This document shows positions 15,691 through 23,667 of a stretch of 64,000 bases of DNA, in pieces. Source of the stretch: Betaproteobacteria bacterium HGW-Betaproteobacteria-16 (lineage in GTDB: Bacteria > Pseudomonadota > Gammaproteobacteria > Burkholderiales > Burkholderiaceae_C); assembly GCA_002840835.1 (NCBI GenBank), contig PHCQ01000012.1:41631-105630 (forward strand), written 5' to 3'. The notes beneath the pieces were generated by a model. That model made no database searches. It was not told where the DNA came from and worked only from the letters and a program-made list of their open reading frames with translations. The translations under genes were made by a program, and so were the position numbers. The stretch's first letter is position 1, and every line of letters begins with the position of its first letter.

Positions 15691-17418
15691 TTACCAGCTC
15701 ACAAGGCGGGGGATTTTGCCGCGATAGTCGAATTCAGGCACGTTCAGGATGGCGTTGATGAACTCCTCCTTTCCCAGGCTACGAGCTTTCGCGTACTTCG
15801 CGTCCATCACCTTGGTGATACCGATCTCTTTGCAAACAGCATCGATCTCGTTCTTGGTGAGCAACTCGAAGAAGTCCTTGGTCACTTTCCAGTGATCCGA
15901 GATCTTCACATCGAGGGACTTGAGCACACTGACCACATCGTCGATGCCCAGACCGTTGGCGCCACCCTGTACGTTCGCTGCAATTGCTTGCAACGCCGCG
16001 TTGAGCTTGCCATGGTCCAGATCCCGGATTGAACTGAGCACAGCGCCTGTTCGGGCCAGTGTGGGCACCGCCAGAACTGTCTCCAGTTCCTTCTGCAGCG
16101 TGTGTTTGTCAATCTCTTCAGGATGCGTGAGCGCGATCGCAAGAAGTACCGCCCGGTTGGTCGGAACGTCGAGCTTCATGACCACCCGCTTGAAGATGAT
16201 TCTCCAGAGCTTCTCGCGATATTCCTTCACCCTCGTGGAGGGCTCCGGGTACTTCACGGTCTGCGCCGGCGGCTTGGCCTTTACAGAGGCCTTGCTTGAG
16301 CCTTCGGAGCTGCCTTCGCTGGCTCGTCCTTGGTTCTGCGTTTGGCCAGCTGCTGGAGCTTGCGTTTCGCTTTCTGCGGTGGACGCAGCCAATTGAGCCT
16401 TCTCGGCCGCGACGCGAGCAGCCACCATGCGCACGTTGCAGGGCACATCCATGCAGATGTCCTTGTACGTTTTGCCCAGCTTGTCTGGCACAGCCGAGAC
16501 CACCGCACCGAAATGCTGGCAGACACGACAGGCTTCGGCCTGTTCTTGCCCCACACCTTTCGGGCCTTCGGCCACAAGAGGGATGAGGGTGAGGTTTTCA
16601 CCTGGTCGGACGATGCGCACGAGCTGGTATTCAGCCTTCAGCGCGGTCTCCCGTGCTTTCAACTCAGCCTCAGTCTTCGTGTCGAAGCACTCCTTGTTGG
16701 TGCAACGACCGCCAGCGATGTACTCGCCAAACAGGCCAGCTTGATTTCCTGAGTTGTGGTGACACCGGCCGCACTCTCCTTTGTCGAAGATTGCCGTGTC
16801 CAACACCAGGGCCGCTCGCTCGATGTGAGCCTTGAAGTCAGCCACCGTCATCAGCTTCGGTTGCGCGAGTAGCGCATCGATCGCCCCTTCTTGCGCTTCC
16901 TTGCGGCATGCGGCCAAAAGTTCGGCATGACCGATTTCGATTTTGCGGTTCTGAAGCGCTTCACGGACCTTGGGAATCGCATGCATCAGCGACAGGCGTC
17001 GGCTTAGCATTGCTTGCGACCAGCCCAGCTGGTTCGCTGCTTCTTCGCGATTGCCACGGCAGTCACCGAGCACCCTGCTGGCTGCTTCGGCTTCCTCAAC
17101 CGGTGTCATGGGCTCCCGGATGATGTTTTCCGTAAGGGATGCCCCACGAGCAGCCGCGTCGGACATTTCCTTGATCAGCGCTGGGACCTTGCCATCCTCG
17201 CCGTAAACGGCCAGGCAATTTCGAAAGCGCCGCTCTCCGGCAATCAGCTCATAGCCGTCTTTGACGGGTCGGAGCAGCAGTGGCTGCAAGAGACCTTGCG
17301 CACGAATCGACGCTTGCATCTCAGCCATTTTGGCTTCGTTGAAGTACGTTCGTGGGTTCTGTCCAGGCCGAATGTCGCCGAGGCGAACAAGAGCCGGTTT
17401 CTGGTTAGATGGTTCCAT
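15691..17418 (-). CDS. PRTRC system ParB family protein
   Basis: The product has 575 residues. The N-terminal ParB/Srx domain includes RLGDIRPGQNPRTYFNEAKM and the CTP-pocket motif LIAGERRFRN near residue 75. A helix-turn-helix follows (NREEAANQLGWSQAMLSRRLSLM, about 120-142). The C-terminal two thirds are unusual for ParB: a Cys-containing region (CGRCHHNSGNQ, CTNKECFDTKTEAE, CRVCQHF; possible zinc site), a Gln/Ser/Lys-rich linker and a helical end. The start at 17418 was chosen because the leader hairpin lies just before it and MEPSNQKPALVRLGDI begins the ParB homology. It has no ParA next to it in this cassette; a separate ParAB pair sits at 24.8 kb. Confidence 0.85.
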   Translation of the reverse strand: MEPSNQKPALVRLGDIRPGQNPRTYFNEAKMAEMQASIRAQGLLQPLLLRPVKDGYELIAGERRFRNCLAVYGEDGKVPALIKEMSDAAARGASLTENIIREPMTPVEEAEAASRVLGDCRGNREEAANQLGWSQAMLSRRLSLMHAIPKVREALQNRKIEIGHAELLAACRKEAQEGAIDALLAQPKLMTVADFKAHIERAALVLDTAIFDKGECGRCHHNSGNQAGLFGEYIAGGRCTNKECFDTKTEAELKARETALKAEYQLVRIVRPGENLTLIPLVAEGPKGVGQEQAEACRVCQHFGAVVSAVPDKLGKTYKDICMDVPCNVRMVAARVAAEKAQLAASTAESETQAPAAGQTQNQGRASEGSSEGSSKASVKAKPPAQTVKYPEPSTRVKEYREKLWRIIFKRVVMKLDVPTNRAVLLAIALTHPEEIDKHTLQKELETVLAVPTLARTGAVLSSIRDLDHGKLNAALQAIAANVQGGANGLGIDDVVSVLKSLDVKISDHWKVTKDFFELLTKNEIDAVCKEIGITKVMDAKYAKARSLGKEEFINAILNVPEFDYRGKIPRLVSW

Positions 17419-17419
17419 G

Positions 17420-17472
17420 GGTTCTTTTCGATTTGAAAAGGAACCGCCCCACCGGGAGCGATTCCCAGTGGG
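17420..17472 (-). promoter_or_regulatory. Two-hairpin leader of PRTRC parB
   Basis: The first stem pairs CCCAC-GGGA with TCCC-GTGGG (17448-17472). The second pairs GGTTC and TTTTC with GAAAA and GAACC (17420-17445) and ends two bases from the start codon, covering the weak AAAAGAA ribosome-binding site. This is the clearest of the recurring leader structures. Confidence 0.55.
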
Positions 17473-17547
17473 TAATGGATGGCGTAAAGCCGAGTGAAGG
17501 TCTGCAAAGCGGCAGCTCGCACGTGCCACGCGGGCGCGATGTCGTGA

Positions 17548-18870
17548 TTATGCCCCAGCTTCAGTCGTTTCTGGTTTGCTCAAATTCACCGCACGCACCC
17601 AAGGCCTGCGAAACAGCAGTGCCATTCCTTCGGTGTGCGCACTTTGGACGAAATTGGTGAGCGGATTCTTCGAAGCCCAGAGGTTTGACATGGAAATCAC
17701 CATGTTGTGACCACCGCGGGCCTCGCTGATCAGGTGCAATGCGGGCATGTACTCTTCATAGCAGAACATCATTCGTGCCCTGGCGCCGCCCCCAATGGCT
17801 ACCGTGCTGTCAGCGAACCAGTCGACCACAAATGAGTGCCGTGTACGCCATGGTGCCCACTCTGCAACCGGGACCGGCTGACGTGCTGCAACGTAGGTCG
17901 ATGTCCCATCCGGCCTGAGAACAAGCGCCACCTTCTGGAGGGAATCTTTCCCAACTTCGATGTCAGCCCCAATGATGACGGTCTGTCCCGTTTCCTTGGT
18001 GCGATTGAGGATCTCTCGCCTGATTGCTGGGAACAGTGACGGGTCATACAAGCCGATAACCGATTCAGCAAACACTATGGTCTTGAGTTCCCCTTCACCA
18101 CCGGCGAGGCTTTGGACCGCATTCCCTATTTGCCCGATTCGGTCCATCACTTCCATGCTTCCGCGCTGTGGGTACCCACCCCAGCGGCTTTGAACAGCGC
18201 CGATGCTTCCGACAACTCGGCCGCCGGCTTCAGACGGGATCGATCCTCCAACGCTGAGAACGACTCCGAAAGCGGCCGCCGCACCCGCCGTAATCCACTG
18301 CGGCCTCTTGACGCTCATCGAGGGCAGGTAGACCCGAAAGAAGGCCCCCCAAAGCAGCACGGTAATGAAGAACAAGACTACCCCGAACCACCCAGTGCCA
18401 GACGCAAAAAATCCCCATCCCACGAGCGGATGACCAGCGAGAACTACGCCAAAGGGAGGAGCCAGAGTAAGCACCATTCCTGCAAGTGCGCCAGGCAGGA
18501 CCATTGCGTATGTGTTTCGAGAAGGCCAACAGATGGCCCAGGCAGAAGCTGCCACGAGACTTGCGCTCAACCACAGAGCCACGCCAACAAGGCTGGATTC
18601 GAACCAGACGCCGGCAAACTCTGGGAGAAACCGACCAACGCCTAGGTGGTAGCACGCTGTCAAGACAAAGGCGGACATGCGCGAAGGGGCGACGAGCCAT
18701 AGCAGTGGGAGCAATACAGCCAACGCGGGCGTTCGGCCTGGGCCCCATGCCAAAAGAGCAAGTGTGGTCCCGACAAGTGCTGCCAAGGCCAATGGTGCGA
18801 AAGCTCTGGCAATCTCAAGGCCTGTAGCGTTCAACCGGAGTGCCGTGGTCTCCAGCTTTGCAGTTGTCAT
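17548..18870 (-). CDS. TraB-like membrane protein with nitrilase/Lnt-type domain
   Basis: The product has 440 residues. The N-terminal half contains about six hydrophobic segments (about 20-200). The C-terminal half is a carbon-nitrogen hydrolase fold like apolipoprotein N-acyltransferase Lnt and the plasmid conjugation protein TraB: candidate catalytic Glu in VFAESVIG near 263 and Cys in MFCYEEYMP near 368. Where Lnt has its catalytic Lys before a VPFGEY-like motif, this protein reads AARQPVPVAEW, without Lys, so catalysis may be altered. In Agrobacterium-type plasmids TraB aids conjugal transfer. The stop overlaps nothing downstream; the start overlaps the upstream gene by 4 bases. Confidence 0.75.
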   Translation of the reverse strand: MTTAKLETTALRLNATGLEIARAFAPLALAALVGTTLALLAWGPGRTPALAVLLPLLWLVAPSRMSAFVLTACYHLGVGRFLPEFAGVWFESSLVGVALWLSASLVAASAWAICWPSRNTYAMVLPGALAGMVLTLAPPFGVVLAGHPLVGWGFFASGTGWFGVVLFFITVLLWGAFFRVYLPSMSVKRPQWITAGAAAAFGVVLSVGGSIPSEAGGRVVGSIGAVQSRWGGYPQRGSMEVMDRIGQIGNAVQSLAGGEGELKTIVFAESVIGLYDPSLFPAIRREILNRTKETGQTVIIGADIEVGKDSLQKVALVLRPDGTSTYVAARQPVPVAEWAPWRTRHSFVVDWFADSTVAIGGGARARMMFCYEEYMPALHLISEARGGHNMVISMSNLWASKNPLTNFVQSAHTEGMALLFRRPWVRAVNLSKPETTEAGA

Positions 18871-19718
18871 GGCTTGACTCCAACTCCTGTGGAGTGCATT
18901 GCTCCCGCTCTCCGAACCATCTGCAGCAGACCCTGGCTGTCAATGAAAGGCGCATTCTTGCCAAGTGCTTTCATAGCCATGGCCATGATCTCGAACACTT
19001 CATCCCCTCCAATCGGCACACCAATGACCCGTTTACCCTGTTTGAGGCGAATGTAGATAGACCCTTCCCCGACTTGATCGACCATGTCGAGATATTTGTC
19101 CTTGTTCGGTCCATGGTTCCCGAATGCGATCGCGCGGCACCAGCCAAACAGACCAGCCGTGAACAGCGGCAGTTCGCGCCGGGTCAGTCTAAAGATGATC
19201 TTTCGCTCCCAATCGAATCGGCGTTGACTCATGGCGTTGGCCATCTCAATCTGCAATGAGTGATACACCTCATTAGCCTTGCCCACCCGTTCTGTGATGA
19301 TCTCCACTGGCTCGACGCACAGCGCACCTTTCGTCGAGAACACGTGGTGCGACTTGTCGTAGTCCCTGCCTGGTGTCGGCTTCTTGGAATCATCCTTTGT
19401 CCGCGAAGGCCGTGCCCCCACTTCCTCAACCTGCGGTGTCGCCACAGCAGCATCAATTCCGAGGTCGCTTTCGTTTTTCAGTCGATTGGCCCAGTCCACC
19501 AGCCAGGTGCTGTCACCGGATGCTTCAGTGCCCGAAGCGAGTTTGGTAATGCGATCACGCAACGCATCCGCCTCCTCTTCGCTCAGAGAGCTGATAGCTC
19601 TTTTGACCTGAGCCAACTCTGGCGTTGGGTATCCGCGCCCACGCAGAGTGAAGACAACCCACTTCGGATTGATAGGAGTGGTATGTGCGGTAACGGAAAG
19701 GATCGGCGCGTCCCTCAT
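18867..19718 (-). CDS. Hypothetical protein, 283 aa
   Basis: The family is not named with confidence. Residues 1-130 are helical and charged. Residues 130-283 form a compact beta-rich domain, starting at KGALCVEPVEI and containing FDWERKIIFRLTRRELPLF, IYIRLKQGKRVIGVPI and FEIMAMAMKAL, which resembles the small single-stranded nucleic-acid-binding-like domain common on large Burkholderiales plasmids. It is coupled on both sides by 4-base ATGA overlaps (bactofilin before, TraB-like after), so it belongs to the same operon. Its job is unknown. Confidence 0.6.
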   Translation of the reverse strand: MRDAPILSVTAHTTPINPKWVVFTLRGRGYPTPELAQVKRAISSLSEEEADALRDRITKLASGTEASGDSTWLVDWANRLKNESDLGIDAAVATPQVEEVGARPSRTKDDSKKPTPGRDYDKSHHVFSTKGALCVEPVEIITERVGKANEVYHSLQIEMANAMSQRRFDWERKIIFRLTRRELPLFTAGLFGWCRAIAFGNHGPNKDKYLDMVDQVGEGSIYIRLKQGKRVIGVPIGGDEVFEIMAMAMKALGKNAPFIDSQGLLQMVRRAGAMHSTGVGVKP

Positions 19719-20146
19719 GATTGAAGCCCCTGCTCCACTCGTGGGGTCTCCAACTGGACTTCCTCTTGAAGCGTTTCAAGCCGACCATGAACCTTCGCAC
19801 CGTCATAGGTAGACAGATAGCGGCATCTGAGCTGCCCATGGGCAACGGCGTCCTTCGTCAAATGAAGTGTTCCCATCACGGTCAACACCGACGTATCGTC
19901 GTTCGCATCCCCCAGTTGCCCGAAGACAAATGCATCACCATGGACAGTTGTTTGACCGGTCAGGCGTGAACCGGCATACATCACCAAAGGACCGCCTCGC
20001 ACGACAAGTTCACCATGGTATTCCCCCTGCAGGAGCAGGCCCCCTGAACACTCCATAGTCCCACGTGCCTTGGTGCCCAGGTCAATCTTGTTCGTGATCT
20101 TCATTGCCACGGGGTCAATGGTCACCGTCGTTTCTCGCTTACTCAC
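19715..20146 (-). CDS. Bactofilin-like polymer-forming protein
   Basis: The product has 143 residues. It shows the right-handed beta-helix repeat pattern of bactofilins: short Gly-rich turns every 16-18 residues (GGLLLQGEYHGELVVRGGPL, SRLTGQTTVHGDAFVFG, KVHGRLE). Bactofilins form filaments at the inner membrane and scaffold envelope enzymes or chromosome-partition proteins. The start is GTG at 20146, with AAGGGG upstream. It sits between a PilP-like bitopic protein and a TraB-like membrane protein, so a scaffold for an envelope-located plasmid complex is a reasonable inference. Confidence 0.78.
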   Translation of the reverse strand: MSKRETTVTIDPVAMKITNKIDLGTKARGTMECSGGLLLQGEYHGELVVRGGPLVMYAGSRLTGQTTVHGDAFVFGQLGDANDDTSVLTVMGTLHLTKDAVAHGQLRCRYLSTYDGAKVHGRLETLQEEVQLETPRVEQGLQS

Positions 20147-20160
20147 ACTGTTCCCCTTGA

Positions 20161-21225
20161 TTACTGCAACTTGATCGTGCGGGCGTCGAGCTGAACACTC
20201 CCACTCTTCACATCAATTTTCTGAATGGTCTCGCCAGTGAAGATCTTTTGCCCGACTGAGAATCTCTGTGGAAGCCTTGTGGCTGGATTCGTAATGAGGA
20301 CGTAGGTCCCGTCTGGCCCAATGTCGACCAATGTCGGTAGAGTCGCCCCACCCTGTGCGACAGTTGATGCGACTTGCGGACTCGATTCCTGAACTGGCCC
20401 AACTAGCCGTCGTTGCCCAGTTTTTGCGGGTTCTCTTTGTTCCACGGAAACGGTAGGAGACTCTGTCTCTTTTGCTGGCGCCTTGCTCATGTCCACAATT
20501 ACTGCGGATGGTGAAGGCTCTTTGTCCTGGGTCTTCTGCTTCGGTGTCGCTTGAGCTCGAACGGCCGGCACCGATGGTTTGGACACAGGCGGTGCTTTTG
20601 GCACGGGCGGTACCGAACTCGCCTCAATCTGGGTGGAATCGGAAGCCTTTGAGGGCTGGGCAGCATTTGATGGAGGCGCAACCTGAACCTTTGCTGGTAC
20701 CACCTCGCGCGGCTCTGCAGGCCCAAAAGGGAGTGAGGGTGCTGCTCCTATCGCGGGACCATCGGCCAGCGTTGATTCGTTCCCTTCAATGGGTTCGAAA
20801 ACGGTGTCTGCAAGCGCGATGTTGTCCACTGCAGGGATTGGCTCAGCTGCAGCTTCTGGCTGCTGGAGAGGTGGAACGGATGCCTCAACCTGGCGCTGTG
20901 ACGTTTCAGCAGAATCTGGGCCCCCAACTTGACCCGATGTGACGGCAAGGATCGCGGCCACTCCCATTACCAGTGAGAGGCCAGCCAAGACACTCGCAAG
21001 TTTTCGTGGTGGTCCCGAAGTGTTTGAAGGAGTTTCGCGTTGTAGCTTCTGACCCAACACCAATCGCGGGATGAAGCGGGCCCAGGGCGAGTTTTCGGGT
21101 GGACCCGCTTCCAGGTCAGGGAATCCGAACGCTGGGGATTCCGCGCCGCGAGAGAGCACACCTAAAACGACCCTTCGGGGTTCGCCTACGATCGCTTGGG
21201 TGAAGTACCTGTTTGCTTGATCCAT
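20161..21225 (-). CDS. Bitopic membrane protein with PilP/GspC-like C-terminus
   Basis: The product has 354 residues. It has a cytosolic N-terminus of about 75 residues, one membrane segment (VLAGLSLVMGVAAILAV, about 78-95), a long Pro/Ala/Ser/Gln-rich periplasmic linker, and a C-terminal domain of about 70 residues (PTLVDIGPDGTYVLIT ... VGQKIFTGETIQKIDVKSG) resembling the small beta domain of PilP/GspC-type pilus and secretion proteins. The start at 21225 lies 7 bases after the previous stop; longer frames overlap that gene. With bactofilin and TraB-like genes it suggests an envelope-spanning apparatus, possibly for transfer or surface attachment. Confidence 0.6.
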   Translation of the reverse strand: MDQANRYFTQAIVGEPRRVVLGVLSRGAESPAFGFPDLEAGPPENSPWARFIPRLVLGQKLQRETPSNTSGPPRKLASVLAGLSLVMGVAAILAVTSGQVGGPDSAETSQRQVEASVPPLQQPEAAAEPIPAVDNIALADTVFEPIEGNESTLADGPAIGAAPSLPFGPAEPREVVPAKVQVAPPSNAAQPSKASDSTQIEASSVPPVPKAPPVSKPSVPAVRAQATPKQKTQDKEPSPSAVIVDMSKAPAKETESPTVSVEQREPAKTGQRRLVGPVQESSPQVASTVAQGGATLPTLVDIGPDGTYVLITNPATRLPQRFSVGQKIFTGETIQKIDVKSGSVQLDARTIKLQ

Positions 21226-21232
21226 CTGAAAC

Positions 21233-22351
21233 TCAAATACTGAAGATTGCCGCCTCCCCTGCTTGCTGAAGACCGCCCTTGGACTGGACGGCCTCAACTG
21301 CTTGGGAGACGTGTTCGCCGGAGGAAACTGGGGCAACGACCTCGCATCGATCCAGGGTCGAGTCATCCCTCGACACAAGCGAAGGTGGAGGTTGGTTCTC
21401 GGACAGCATCTGCTGTGATCCTTGGATTCGAGCAGACTGAACTGCAGCCTCGATGGAGGTTGGTTGCTCAGGTGACCGTGCGCTCCGTGGAAGACGCATT
21501 CGTAGCGATGCACGGTCAACGATCGATCGCTCAAATGTGATGGGGCCGACCTCTGCATCATCGATGTGAAGTGGTGCGTTCGCATAGATGGTTTTGACTG
21601 CTTCCTCCATCGCGCCGAAGTCTAGCCCACACTCTTGTTCTTCCTTGCGCAGTGCCTCTGCCTGCTCCAAGGCAGCTCGTGGTGAGATGCCTTCTCGAAG
21701 CTGAAGGTCAGCAACATAGAAGGGCAAAAAATTAGAGATAGCGCTGCTTCGCTCGTGGGCAACGAGACTCAAAGGAATGTGCCTGAGCTTTGATTTGAAG
21801 GCGGCATGCATCATCTTGAGCTTTGCACTCAATGTTCTGAAGGTGTTGATACTGCCGCTGCGAAACTCGAACACCGAGAATGGGTCTCTTTGACCCTCAA
21901 TCTGCAGCTTCAAGCGGACGTGCATCGAGCAGGACACCCCTTGCGAATTCGCATAGGGGCACAGATCTGAACCGACGCAGGAGGCATCTTCGACTTCCCC
22001 TGTCACAAGGTTGGTTCGCCTGGCACGTTGACCATCGCCAGCACACACAAGGCGATTGACCTCCTGGTCGTATGCCTCATAGCGTGCGCTCAAATTTGCA
22101 TCAGGTTCGTCAAATACCAGCTTGATCGGAATCATCTTGATCAGGGCTGCTTCTCCCCCGGATGCATCGCCAAGGTTCACGGCGATTGGGTGCTGTTTGA
22201 ACTGCTGCTTCCCATTCATGGGGGGGCCAGCGTGGGACCGCTCAAGAACCTCAAAGTTTGAGAGTTGCCTGAGGTCTTCTTCGCCTTCGCTGGCAAAGCG
22301 AATGAACCCTTCAATGTGCGGACCTGTTGGGACGAGTGCGTTGATGCTCAT
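21233..22351 (-). CDS. Gp3/recombination-directionality-factor-like zinc protein
   Basis: The product has 372 residues. It matches the group usually annotated as hydrolase or metal-binding protein and related to phage Gp3-like recombination directionality factors: KMIPIKLVFDEPDANLSARY near residue 70, a four-Cys putative zinc site (C-GDG...C-VGSDLC...C-SMHVRLKLQI), FEFRSGSINTFRTLSAKL, and FLPFYVADLQLREGISPRAA. RDFs switch a serine or tyrosine integrase from integration to excision. Plasmid homologues have no proven role. ATG at 22351 has GGAG upstream. The only recombinase in the window is 13 kb away at 35.7 kb. Confidence 0.72.
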   Translation of the reverse strand: MSINALVPTGPHIEGFIRFASEGEEDLRQLSNFEVLERSHAGPPMNGKQQFKQHPIAVNLGDASGGEAALIKMIPIKLVFDEPDANLSARYEAYDQEVNRLVCAGDGQRARRTNLVTGEVEDASCVGSDLCPYANSQGVSCSMHVRLKLQIEGQRDPFSVFEFRSGSINTFRTLSAKLKMMHAAFKSKLRHIPLSLVAHERSSAISNFLPFYVADLQLREGISPRAALEQAEALRKEEQECGLDFGAMEEAVKTIYANAPLHIDDAEVGPITFERSIVDRASLRMRLPRSARSPEQPTSIEAAVQSARIQGSQQMLSENQPPPSLVSRDDSTLDRCEVVAPVSSGEHVSQAVEAVQSKGGLQQAGEAAIFSI

Positions 22352-22508
22352 GTTCTGCTCCGAGTGATTCGTGAATTCATGAAAACACGTAACCTCAGAA
22401 CGTCAAGAGGTGGAGCACTCAGATTTCCAAAATGTCGCTTGGTGTTTGTCAACACTGCGGTTCGCTCGACATGTATCGACGTGTCAGCGCCAGCCTTCTC
22501 AACACTAC

Positions 22509-23468
22509 TCACTGAAAGCGGATACCAGTCGTACCCTCTACCTGCGTAGGCCGAAGACTCTGATCGCTGACCTGCGCCACAAAGTCCACGATCCGTTTAA
22601 CGCCCTCCAGGCCGACTTGATGAGCGCGGATCGGTATTTCGCTCACCTCACCCACCTGGTCACCAAATGAAATCTGCAAAATCACAAGGTCCTGATCGAT
22701 TGGAGTGGCATCCCACCGACTGATCTCACACTCCCAGTGCAGTGCTGCAATCCATGCAAGTAGACCTTCTGCGAAAGCCTCGCACGCGAAGTCTGGGGTC
22801 AACACTTCGATTCGCTCAGAGATTGCAGACGGTGTATGAAGGTCAAGGAGCGCGGACACATGCGAGGTGAGCCTCCAATCAGCCTGATGATTGATCGGTG
22901 GCAGTTCAGGAAATTTCAGAGGTTGCTGGGCTGCAGCTATGAAAAAGGCAAGCCGTGGAGCTTCAGGAGGCAGTCTGAAATCAGCATCCTGCGGGAGTGC
23001 CAGGGTGGGCTCTTTTCGAGCAGAGAGTTGCTCCAGCTTCTCAAGTGCCACTGAAGGAGACCAAATGCACACCTCCTCATAAGGGATGGGTGCATTGAAG
23101 ACAGAAATCTCCACGCGATTTTCGAACCAGTCCTTCAAACGACGCAGCACTGATCCCATGGCCGTGTCCATCGCTTGGCCGTTGTTAACCAGAGATGCCG
23201 CTTTGGCTGGAAGCACCACCGGCATCGCGATCAAAGCGCTGTGGTGCTGGAGGTGTCTTGGAGACCCCTTTCGCCCGCCTGTGCTGTAGGTGGTGAATCC
23301 CACCTGGTTGCGCAGCTGCTCGAAAAACATGGCTGTTGAGGTCGACCGCTTTGCTGCGGCCCAGAGCATGGCGTCATCTTTTCGATTCAAAGCTTCACAC
23401 ACACGACTCATGTCTGCCAAGAGAGGCATATCCATGTGCTGCTGACCGGTCTCTTCTTCTCTGTTCAT
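22509..23468 (-). CDS. Hypothetical protein, 319 aa
   Basis: The family is not recognised. It is a soluble protein with no signal peptide or membrane segment; mixed alpha/beta, with several Trp and His in the second half. It begins at 23468 with a poor ribosome-binding site and is divergent from the RecE-like nuclease gene. It is separated from the RDF-like gene by 157 bases that hold no further gene. Position suggests it starts the long minus-strand block running to the PRTRC cassette. Confidence 0.55.
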   Translation of the reverse strand: MNREEETGQQHMDMPLLADMSRVCEALNRKDDAMLWAAAKRSTSTAMFFEQLRNQVGFTTYSTGGRKGSPRHLQHHSALIAMPVVLPAKAASLVNNGQAMDTAMGSVLRRLKDWFENRVEISVFNAPIPYEEVCIWSPSVALEKLEQLSARKEPTLALPQDADFRLPPEAPRLAFFIAAAQQPLKFPELPPINHQADWRLTSHVSALLDLHTPSAISERIEVLTPDFACEAFAEGLLAWIAALHWECEISRWDATPIDQDLVILQISFGDQVGEVSEIPIRAHQVGLEGVKRIVDFVAQVSDQSLRPTQVEGTTGIRFQ

Positions 23469-23602
23469 GCGTTTGGTTGGTTGTTTCGCCTCAAATTATC
23501 ACGAGGGTCTTCTCTGTCAAGGCTGTTTGAATTTGGATCGGCCAGTCTCCTGTTGCCTCCTGGTCGGCGCAAAGCACCCACCGCAGCATGTGTTAATACT
23601 TG

Positions 23603-23630
23603 TTGACAAACTGCAGCTGTGTTTTATTGT
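23603..23630 (+). promoter_or_regulatory. Sigma70-type promoter of the RecE-like gene
   Basis: TTGACA at 23603-23608 and TATTGT at 23625-23630 are 16 bases apart. A transcript would begin near 23637, which favours the ATG at 23668 over the one at 23635 as the start of the following gene. Confidence 0.6.
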
Positions 23631-23667
23631 GGTTATGAACCAACTCTTTCTATCCACAGAAAATCAG

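Noticed and set aside
1..17418. PRTRC protein D (actin-like) near the cassette
   Set aside because: No gene in this part shows actin-like nucleotide motifs; it may lie outside the window or be absent.
23467..23634. N-terminal extension of the RecE-like gene
   Set aside because: A sigma70-type promoter lies inside it and the extension has no homology to the family.
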